DNA of 64,000 nt, taken from CAVXHV01 sp963761445 (lineage in GTDB: Bacteria; Planctomycetota; Planctomycetia; Isosphaerales; Isosphaeraceae). The notes beneath the pieces are model-generated. The model saw only the letters and a program-made list of their open reading frames with translations. It did not search any database and was not told where the DNA came from. The stretch is taken from assembly GCA_963761445.1 (NCBI GenBank), contig CAVXHV010000005.1:4526001-4590000 (forward strand), read 5' to 3'. Shown piece by piece: positions 57,485-64,000 of this stretch. Positions within the stretch are counted from its first letter, which is position 1; each line of letters opens with the position of its first letter. The translations under genes were made by a program, and so were the position numbers.

Positions 57485-57561
57485 TTTGTCAGAATCCAAA
57501 CAGGATCTTGGTATTTGATGGCCGGCGGCAGGCACAACATCGCATGATAAGATATCTGAAG
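57485..57561 (+). promoter_or_regulatory. Conserved upstream block of S3
   Basis: Counterpart of 54851-54928. Same order of sub-blocks and same distance (about 108 bases) to the small-gene ATG. Because the surrounding spacer DNA is diverged, the conservation suggests a functional leader or promoter. Confidence 0.5.
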
Positions 57562-57668
57562 ATCTGACTTGATCGAGTGCGTCGCGCGAGATATCCTATC
57601 TCATGAGCTTTGGTCGCGATCATGCTTAAACACGCTTGATCTTGACTGGCTCCTCGTGGGGAAGCGGG

Positions 57669-58019
57669 ATGTTCGCCATTCGTCCAAGCCTCCTGGCGCT
57701 GTCTGTTGGTTTGCTGATCTCGGCGTCCGTCGCGTGCGCCCGATCGGCCGACTCTCCGGCACAAGCCTCGGTTTTCGCCGGTTTCTCGCTCGATGGGTCG
57801 TTCGTCCGCCCGGTGAAGGTCGGCTTTCCCGGTGCGTCAACGATGACTCGCTTTTCTCCCTGGAAGGCCCGGCCAAAAATCGTTCTGGGAGAGACTGACC
57901 ACGACTTGCGCGAGGAGGCCGACTTGGGCCCAGCCGACTTCCCCGGCGCATTCTGCTTGCCGCTGTCGGACGCTTTCGTTGCGCGACGCGTTCCGACCCT
58001 GTCACCGCTTCGCTGTTGA
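57669..58019 (+). CDS. Small secreted protein S3
   Basis: 116 residues. Signal peptide MFAIRPSLLALSVGLLISAS with cleavage near ACARSAD. Then VFAGFSLDGSFVRP, MTRFSPWKARPKIVLGETDH, LREEADLGPADF and the C-terminal TLSPLRC. GGGGAAG ribosome site before ATG. Aligns end to end with S2 and, apart from an insert, S1. Follows L3 by 317 bases and precedes L4 by 295. No known domain. Confidence 0.65.
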   Translation: MFAIRPSLLALSVGLLISASVACARSADSPAQASVFAGFSLDGSFVRPVKVGFPGASTMTRFSPWKARPKIVLGETDHDLREEADLGPADFPGAFCLPLSDAFVARRVPTLSPLRC

Positions 58020-58314
58020 AGCCGCCTTCCTCGTTCAAATTGCCTGCTGTGAGACCTGAGCACTACTGAGGCTCAGCGAAAAAGGGCCGCGATCGCTCCC
58101 GCGCGATTCGGCCTGCTCAATGTACACCAGGTCGGTGACGGCTCCTTTGCACAAGGCTCCGCACGACGGCGCCGTGATCTAGCTGGCGTTCGTGCCGCAC
58201 GCCGAATCGTGGCTGCCGATTCCGTTAAATAAACAACCGAATTTGTAGTCGGTGCGTGGCGCTCGCTAGCACCGTACGAATCACTAATTCCTTCCACACG
58301 AAAGGTCCGAATCG

Positions 58315-59952
58315 ATGAATCACTGCATTCGCGCATTGCTCGTGATTGGCCTGACGAGTTCCCTCGCTCTCTCCGCGGTCTTCGCGGACGACTCCCTGGA
58401 CAAGTCCGCTTCAAAGGCCCCTCCATCGCAAGCCAAGCTGCATCGATCAAAGAACAAGGACGAGCAGGAGATTCCAGAAGTCGACCTGCTGGATGCTTCG
58501 CGCAGCGGGGAGATCACCGTCAAAGCCGAGGGCCGCGACGATGGTCGCATGACAATCTCTGTCACGAACCGCACGCGCCACCAACTGAGAGTCGTTCTAC
58601 CGCCGGGAATAATCGCCCAAGGCGCTACCGGCCAGTTCGGCGGCATGGGAGGCATGGGCGGCGGTATGGGCGGCGGCATGGGAGGCATGGGCGGTGGCAT
58701 GGGCGGCGGCATGGGAGGCATGGGCGGTGGCATGGGCGGAGGTATGGGTCGTGGCGGAATGATGGGTGGCATGGGAGGCATGGGCCGCACTTCCGGTACG
58801 ATGCCAGCGATCATGGGCATGATGACGCTCTCGCGAATTATCATGTACTTCTGTGGAGATCCCGATAGCTGGGACATGCGCAGCCTCATGATCGGAATGA
58901 TGGGCATGCGAGGAATGGGAGGAATGGGCGGTGGCATGGGGGGAATGATGGGTGGAATGGGTGGCGGAATGATGGGTGGAATGGGCGGCGGGATGCGCTC
59001 GGTGCCCCCGACGGGGGTGCCTTCGGCCGTTCTGGAGCCGGGTCAGACCCGTCAGTTGCCAACACGATTGGTGAGTCTGACTCCTCCCGACGCTGCGACC
59101 GTGTTGAACCTGCCTGCGAAGGGTGAGCCGCTCGCACTCGCCGACATCGCTGAAGCCAATGACGACCCACGAGTACAGACTGCCTTGAGGCGCCTGGCTG
59201 AGCACATGGCGCCCTCGCGTGTTTCTCAGCTGGTGATGTGGCACCTCTGCGCCGGGATGGATTGGAGCACGATCTCCCAGCTCTCGGGAAATTGGGTGAA
59301 CCGCTACGAAATGACGCTCGCTCAGAATTTCGTGGCTCGCCTGGATACGAAGGTCGTGGGTGAGAGCGCCAAGATCCTCTTTGACTTCTCGGGCAGCGAC
59401 GACGCCAGTGAAGCAATGGCGGCCGAGCTTTCGCGTACGCTCCAAAACAAGGTGGTGTTGGGCCTTCTCGCCGACAACGGGATACCGCCGCGGCCGAATG
59501 CTCCCGCTCTGGCGTGCCGCGTCAAGCTGAAGGCAAGCACAGCGCTTGTCCAGGTCTTCGCGAGCGATGGCGCAGCACAGCACTGGATTGCCTTTGGCAA
59601 ATTCAGTATTCCCGTCAAACAGGACAAGGGGAAGCTCGACGCCTACCATCTCTGCGAGGAGATGTCGGAGGGAATTCTCAATCGATTGGTCCGGGCACAG
59701 TTGAGTAAGGGAGTCAAGGACAAGGGGAAAATGCATTACGAAATTCGAATCGAGAATGCATCGCCCCTCGTGCTGAACGGGTTGGCGGCACTGGGCGTCG
59801 CGAGCAAGGCGGATGAAGTGCCCAAGTTCTTGCTCGGGATCAGCATCGCCCCGCGCCGTAGTTTGACGGTGCCGGCTAGTGAGGACGTCGTGAAAGAGCT
59901 GGGGCTGAAGAAGGGGGTCAGGCTGGTCGGCCTCAATTTGAGCGGTCTTTGA
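58315..59952 (+). CDS. Gly/Met-rich secreted paralogue L4 (unknown function)
   Basis: 545 residues. Signal peptide MNHCIRALLVIGLTSSLALS; Gly/Met blocks at 58639-58785 and 58897-58995; YFCGDPDSWDMRSLMIGMM intact; C-terminal domain more diverged than among L1-L3 (RSVPPTGVPSAVLEPGQTRQ, LSGNWVNRYEMTLAQNFVAR). Independent divergence with every block kept shows that the architecture, not just recent duplication, is maintained. AAAGG-9-ATG conserved. Last gene of the array; 59953-60090 is a short convergent intergenic stretch. Confidence 0.85.
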   Translation: MNHCIRALLVIGLTSSLALSAVFADDSLDKSASKAPPSQAKLHRSKNKDEQEIPEVDLLDASRSGEITVKAEGRDDGRMTISVTNRTRHQLRVVLPPGIIAQGATGQFGGMGGMGGGMGGGMGGMGGGMGGGMGGMGGGMGGGMGRGGMMGGMGGMGRTSGTMPAIMGMMTLSRIIMYFCGDPDSWDMRSLMIGMMGMRGMGGMGGGMGGMMGGMGGGMMGGMGGGMRSVPPTGVPSAVLEPGQTRQLPTRLVSLTPPDAATVLNLPAKGEPLALADIAEANDDPRVQTALRRLAEHMAPSRVSQLVMWHLCAGMDWSTISQLSGNWVNRYEMTLAQNFVARLDTKVVGESAKILFDFSGSDDASEAMAAELSRTLQNKVVLGLLADNGIPPRPNAPALACRVKLKASTALVQVFASDGAAQHWIAFGKFSIPVKQDKGKLDAYHLCEEMSEGILNRLVRAQLSKGVKDKGKMHYEIRIENASPLVLNGLAALGVASKADEVPKFLLGISIAPRRSLTVPASEDVVKELGLKKGVRLVGLNLSGL

Positions 59953-60090
59953 GATGTTCTCACATGCCCTCCGGTGCGGGCATTGAATGCCAGAATACTC
60001 CGCTACGCCTGTCCTGTGCAGCTTGATCGTCCCGGGCGCTAAATTGCCTGGGCCGATCGGCTGCGGGGCATGCTCGCACCGGACATCGGC

Positions 60091-61272
60091 TCACGGTTCC
60101 GGCCGCTTCTCCAGGTAACGTTTCAGCCGAGCCTTGCCCTCTTCCCGTTCCAAGGCGCTGACAGCGAGTGCATTTGACTTGGTTTGCCACTTCACGGCCG
60201 ACTCGAAATCACCGGTCGCGGCCGAGGCACGGGCCAGCGTATCAAGCGCGCCGGCTTCCTGCCATCGGCTCAGCTCGCATGCTCTCCTTGCGGAAATCAC
60301 GGCGAGCTCGGAGTTGCGGATCGCCCGCTCGGGGCATGTCGCGAGCAGCCTGGCTCGATTGCGGTGTGCTCGCGCGTCGCTCGGATCGATCCGAATCGCC
60401 TCGTCATAATCGGCGAGTGCCTTGGCATAGCGTTTTTCCGCTTCCCACGCGTTGCCGCGCTCGTGTAGAACGGCGGCCTGGTGAGAATCGAGCCGCAGCG
60501 CCATGTTGAAGTCGACGATCGCCTTGGAATACTCCTTCTTGGATTTCCATGCGCGACCGCGGTTGAAGTAGGCCGATGTCGAGAGCGGGTCGAGCCAGAT
60601 GGCTTCGCTGAAGTCGGCGATGGCTTGTGTCGGTCGATTCTGCGCGAGCCGCGTGACTCCCCGCCCGATGTGTGCGACGGTGTTCTTGGGATCGCGAACG
60701 ATCGCGGTATTGTAGTCCGCAATGGCGTGGTCATATTCGTTCTTCGCGTACCACGACCTGGCGCGTGCTGTGTAGCTCGCGGCGTTTTGCGGCTCGAGCC
60801 GAATCGCCTCATCGTAGCTGCGGATTGCCAGGTCGTGCTCGTTCTTGTCTCCGCTGAGCAGCCCCAGCATGGCGAATGAGAACGCCGCTTTGGGATTGCG
60901 TCGGGTTTCCTGACGGAAGAAGTTGAGTGCCTCCGCGACACGGATCACCTCGACTGCGGCCGCCCAGCCGCCTCTTCCTTGGCCTTCAGGTTCAAGCAGA
61001 AGCGACGCCCCGTCAACCTGCGCCACCCGATAAAAACGACGCGTGTCGTCATTGCCCTCCACGAGCTCGTCGTTGATGCGGAGCGTAAGCTTGGCAAACC
61101 GTTGCACCACCCGTTGGCCTATCCAGCCGTCATCAATCGTCGCCCGTGCCGAGGGTTGAGCGAGCAGCGATCGTGACAGCACCAGACCCAAGACCAGAAA
61201 GCGCCCGATGCGCAGAATGCTCCCAGATCCCAGTTGCCGCGGCGGGGTGTGCATCTGTCTATTGTCGCTCAT
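60091..61272 (-). CDS. Exported TPR-repeat protein
   Basis: 393 residues. A signal or anchor segment (ILRIGRFLVLGLVLSRSLLA) is followed by a small beta domain (IGQRVVQRFAKLTLRINDEL) and about six TPRs, such as AAFSFAMLGLLSGDKNEHDL, AASYTARARSWYAKNEYDHA and DPSDARAHRNRARLLATCPE. The ATG (61272) overlaps the stop of the upstream dehydrogenase gene (TGATG), so the two are cotranslated. TPRs mediate protein contacts; the partner is unknown. Normal C-terminus (LKRYLEKRPEP). Confidence 0.85.
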   Translation of the reverse strand: MSDNRQMHTPPRQLGSGSILRIGRFLVLGLVLSRSLLAQPSARATIDDGWIGQRVVQRFAKLTLRINDELVEGNDDTRRFYRVAQVDGASLLLEPEGQGRGGWAAAVEVIRVAEALNFFRQETRRNPKAAFSFAMLGLLSGDKNEHDLAIRSYDEAIRLEPQNAASYTARARSWYAKNEYDHAIADYNTAIVRDPKNTVAHIGRGVTRLAQNRPTQAIADFSEAIWLDPLSTSAYFNRGRAWKSKKEYSKAIVDFNMALRLDSHQAAVLHERGNAWEAEKRYAKALADYDEAIRIDPSDARAHRNRARLLATCPERAIRNSELAVISARRACELSRWQEAGALDTLARASAATGDFESAVKWQTKSNALAVSALEREEGKARLKRYLEKRPEP

Positions 61273-62618
61273 CACTTCACGTCTGAGCCTGTGTACGCTA
61301 CCCGCCAGACGATGCCCGAGCCGTCGTCGGTGACCAGGAGTGCGCCGTCTCTTGCCACGGTCACGCCGACCGGGCGGCCCCAGACATTACCTTCCGGGGT
61401 AACGAAGCCGACCAGAAAGTCCTCGTATTCGCCCGTCGCTTTACCATCCTTCATCGGGATCCGAATCACCTTGTAGCCCGTGCGGCGCGCGCGGTTCCAC
61501 GACCCATGCTCAGCGGCGAACGCGTCGAGGCGATACGCCTGGGGAAACTGGCTGCCGTTATAAAACGTCATGCACAGTGATGCTGAGTGCGACTGAACCA
61601 ATACGTCGGGCACGATCACCTTGTCCTTGAGCTCCGGGTGCTTGCCTTCGTGCCGAGGGTCTTGGTGACCACCGATGTAATACCACGGCCAGCCGTAAAA
61701 AGCGCCCTGTTCTACGTGGGTCACGTAGTCGGGCACCAGGTGGTCGCCGAGCGCGTCACGCTCGTTGACCGAGGCCCAGAGCTGGCCGGTCTCGGGATGA
61801 ACCGCCAGGCCGACGGCGTTGCGGATACCCGATGCGTAGATGCGCTCGTTCTTCCCGTCGGGGTCGAATGCCAGAATATCGGCACGCCGCGTTTCGCTCT
61901 TGTCGTCACTGACGTTCGACCGGGAACCGACAGAGACGAAGAGCGTCTTGCCGTCCTTGGCGAATTCAACATCGCGAGTCCAGTGTCCCCCACCGCCTAC
62001 TTGTTCTCGCCCGGTCGGGATGTTTTCGACCAGCATCTGCGCTTCTCCCGAAGCTTTGGTGTCGCCGTTGTGATACGGAAAGCGCACGACCGAGTCGGTG
62101 TTGCCTACATACATGTGGGTAGGATTCTCTCCGGCCGGGTAGAACGCGATTCCGAACGGCCGGCGCAGCCCCGTCGCAAAGTTCTCGGTCACGTCGGCTT
62201 TACCGTCGCCGTTGGTATCGCGAAGGACCTTGATTCGGCCGGGCGTACGGACACTCGGCATGCTTTCGGCGATAAAAATGTCGCCGTTGGGCGCGGTCAC
62301 GATCTTGCGAGGGTTCTCCAAACCGACCGCAAACTCGGAAACCTGAAATCCCTTCGGCGCCCGCGGCATGGCCCCCGAAGGCCGCGGCGCGACCCTCGGA
62401 AAATTGGTCGCCGACTTCGTCTCGAACGGCTTGGCGAGGTCCTCGATCGTGATCCGCCGCCGCACGCCGGGCGCATCGGTGGTCCAGTCGCCCAGAGCAT
62501 CCTTGCCGGTCAACACACCCGCACTCTTCTGCAAGTCGTCACTGCTTGCCGCCCCGATCAATACTCCGGCAGCCATCGTCACGAAAAGAAGTATTCCAGG
62601 ATGAACGCGATGGGTCAT
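61272..62618 (-). CDS. PQQ-dependent sugar dehydrogenase-like protein (GSDH-type propeller)
   Basis: 448 residues. Signal peptide (ILLFVTMAAGVLIGAASS) and a six-bladed propeller: LENPRKIVTAPNGDIFIAES, KVLRDTNGDGKADVTENFA, LRRPFGIAFYP, GGGGHWTRDVEFAKDGKTL, GIRNAVGLAVHPETGQLW and EQGAFYGWPWYYIGG. The family (soluble aldose/sorbosone-type dehydrogenases) oxidises sugars in the periplasm with PQQ; whether this member binds PQQ cannot be judged here. ATG 62618 has AAGGGAA upstream. First gene of an operon with the TPR protein. From 62619 to 62843 I see nothing. Confidence 0.85.
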   Translation of the reverse strand: MTHRVHPGILLFVTMAAGVLIGAASSDDLQKSAGVLTGKDALGDWTTDAPGVRRRITIEDLAKPFETKSATNFPRVAPRPSGAMPRAPKGFQVSEFAVGLENPRKIVTAPNGDIFIAESMPSVRTPGRIKVLRDTNGDGKADVTENFATGLRRPFGIAFYPAGENPTHMYVGNTDSVVRFPYHNGDTKASGEAQMLVENIPTGREQVGGGGHWTRDVEFAKDGKTLFVSVGSRSNVSDDKSETRRADILAFDPDGKNERIYASGIRNAVGLAVHPETGQLWASVNERDALGDHLVPDYVTHVEQGAFYGWPWYYIGGHQDPRHEGKHPELKDKVIVPDVLVQSHSASLCMTFYNGSQFPQAYRLDAFAAEHGSWNRARRTGYKVIRIPMKDGKATGEYEDFLVGFVTPEGNVWGRPVGVTVARDGALLVTDDGSGIVWRVAYTGSDVK

Positions 62619-62843
62619 GAGTTCCGTTCCCTTGGTGAGTCTCGTGGTGCTCTGCCTGAAGCTCCGCTGCCCCTCTCGGAGTCGGCCCGCAGTTCGATTG
62701 ACCGTTACTCAGATTAACCCGCGTCATTGCGGCACGCTACACCCGAGAACCACGATTGCCGCAACGGGGTCGAACATTGCGGCTTGATCGCGCTGTGGCT
62801 TCAAAGCGGGCGATCTCCCGTTCCTTCTAGATCGGTTCCTCGA

Positions 62844-63338
62844 TCAACTCTCGTCCGACAGAGCCGGAGCACCCACCGCGTACGGATGCCCCTTGCTGAT
62901 GTTGATCGAGAAGACGCCGCCGCCGCCGTCCTCTTCCTCAAGCGGATTGCCTTCCAGGTCGGTGAGGGCGCGTGCCTTGTTCGGTCTGTTCCCAGGGAAG
63001 CGGAGGCTCGGTGCGTTGCTGATTGTGTACGTGCCGTTAAGCCCGAGTTGCTCGGTAGCAACCAACACGACCGTGTTCGTGGCCGCATCATAGGTCGCGC
63101 GTCTCAGGGAGATTGGTTGCTTGCCGTTGGTCAACTGCTGAATCAGGCCGACACCGGTCAAATCCACCAGGTTGAACTGCTGCGAGGGAGTAAACCTCAC
63201 CGCGTAGTTGTGGATATCCTGAACCCGAGCAGGGTCCATCGGCTTGCTGAACGTGATCGCGATTCCTCCGGCCACCCTTTGAACGGCAACGATCGACGGT
63301 GGAACGGCCGCGAGGCTGTTCGCGAGATAGACGGTCAA
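62844..63338 (-). CDS. C-terminal part of a LEPR-motif surface protein
   Basis: 164 residues continuing the gene at 63088-63780 after a one-base shift near 63350: TVYLANSLAAVPPSIVAVQR, GGIAITFSKPMDPARVQDIH, NYAVRF, RRATYDAATNTVVLVATEQL and NGTYTISNA. This is a bacterial Ig-like (Big-type) module often at the ends of planctomycete surface proteins, ending with GHPYAVGAPALSDES. A formal start is not meaningful. Confidence 0.7.
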   Translation of the reverse strand: MTVYLANSLAAVPPSIVAVQRVAGGIAITFSKPMDPARVQDIHNYAVRFTPSQQFNLVDLTGVGLIQQLTNGKQPISLRRATYDAATNTVVLVATEQLGLNGTYTISNAPSLRFPGNRPNKARALTDLEGNPLEEEDGGGGVFSINISKGHPYAVGAPALSDES

Positions 63339-63780
63339 TGCGCTGTCTGCGCGCCTGTCCCGAGGTTGAGCTCACTCCCAGCCGCACCGGCACCGTCCCA
63401 GGATTTGGTGCTCCCGAATTGATCGGGACGGCAACGGTTTCGATCGTCACCCCCGCCGGGAACCTGATCAACTCGTTGACGGGCGTGAATTGCGTGGGAA
63501 CCACTGTATCGGTGAGCTTGCCGCCCTGTGTGAGCGAACCCTCCGCCGCCCAAAAATCGATCGTCAACGGCCGCAGGCTGCGGCTGTGCCCTGACGGCGA
63601 CGACCGCACCAGCGTGACCGTGAGCTGATCGGCCTGCTGGCTCACGTACTCGTTTGGGACATCAATCGCCACGTGCTGCAACGCCGACGCCCCGCTCAAC
63701 AGCGTCCGATGCTCAAGCGCTTCTGCGTGCACGGAAACGCGACGTCCACCACGGGAGCCCAACCGATGGTACGACCGCAT
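63088..63780 (-). CDS. LEPR-motif surface protein with Calx-beta-like domain, N-terminal part
   Basis: N-terminus MRSYHRLGSRGGRRVSVHAE carries the sorting motif AEALEHRTLLSG. A Calx-beta-like domain follows (VTLVRSSPSGHSRSLRPLTI, DFWAAEGSLTQGGKLTDTVV, FPAGVTIETVAVPINSG). Genuine to about GVSSTSGQA (63350); then the frame is lost and the protein continues at 62844-63338. ATG 63780 places the motif at the usual distance; the frame stays open to an ATG at 63861. From there to 64000 I see no supported gene. Confidence 0.7.
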   Translation of the reverse strand: MRSYHRLGSRGGRRVSVHAEALEHRTLLSGASALQHVAIDVPNEYVSQQADQLTVTLVRSSPSGHSRSLRPLTIDFWAAEGSLTQGGKLTDTVVPTQFTPVNELIRFPAGVTIETVAVPINSGAPNPGTVPVRLGVSSTSGQARRQRIDRLSREQPRGRSTVDRCRSKGGRRNRDHVQQADGPCSGSGYPQLRGEVYSLAAVQPGGFDRCRPDSAVDQRQATNLPETRDL

Positions 63781-64000
63781 GTCGGGAATCCATTCCCAAA
63801 AGACGCCCGGCTGATTTTCCCGGATACTGAACGGCCTTCCAGCGAGCGTGAGAGCCGGCATGCCCGCAAACCGTCCAGGTCGTTTCGTATCGTCATGATC
63901 GGCATTTCAGACGGTCGTGCTTGAGCTTGAAATTGAAAAAATCGGCATGACCCGCCCAGACCGCCGTTCCAGCCCCGGTTTTTGCTCCAAGTCACGCTTC

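Overview
The window looks like an accessory-rich chromosomal segment of a planctomycete, probably from the Isosphaeraceae/Gemmataceae side. The reasons are the high GC content, three large Ser/Thr kinases (two with adjoining sigma-factor genes), four surface proteins whose N-termini carry the planctomycete LEPR-type sorting motif (FEALEPRLALS, LELEGRALLS, MEALEDRCLLS, AEALEHRTLLS), a DUF1/giant RHS-type protein, an unusually long SecA, and WaaA (Kdo transferase), which implies lipopolysaccharide. Species-level placement cannot be made from sequence alone.

Layout. 0-4.1 kb: a kinase-WD40 sensor gene read in three frames (minus). 4.5-9.8 kb: a 268-bp direct repeat that begins with a tRNA-Ala-like 3' half flanks WD40 debris and a LEPR/IPT/PKD-repeat surface protein. 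10-15.3 kb: a LEPR beta-helix protein, then an ECF sigma factor overlapping a kinase-TPR gene. 15.4-19.2 kb: an MTHFR-like enzyme, a tRNA-like pseudogene, toxin-antitoxin debris and a secreted DUF4038-type glycosidase. 19.5-23.4 kb: a 715-bp duplicated non-coding unit, two small hypothetical genes and a DUF433/DUF5615 toxin-antitoxin pair. 23.4-26.9 kb: a kinase converging on a sigma factor. 27-35.5 kb: a giant LEPR-RHS-Calx-beta surface protein. 35.5-41.3 kb: a repeat-filled island with MazF- and PIN-type toxin-antitoxin pairs. 41.3-49.8 kb: waaA, secA and an NtrC-type two-component system. 49.9-50.2 kb: a peptidylarginine-deiminase remnant. 50.5-60 kb: an alternating array of four large Gly/Met-rich secreted paralogues and three small secreted proteins. 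60-64 kb: a TPR protein and a PQQ-type sugar dehydrogenase in an operon, then a fourth LEPR protein.

The most interesting undescribed unit is the 50.5-60 kb array (large-small-large-small-large-small-large). All genes point the same way, spacing is regular, all four large genes have an AAAGG ribosome site exactly 9 nt from the ATG, and hairpins follow the first three. Its function is unknown.

Caution: about ten long genes, including essential secA and the NtrC-type regulator, are broken by single-base frame changes. At least two sit at short homopolymers where one extra base restores the family sequence. I therefore read most of these as assembly/sequencing indels rather than gene decay, and annotate the genes as coding.
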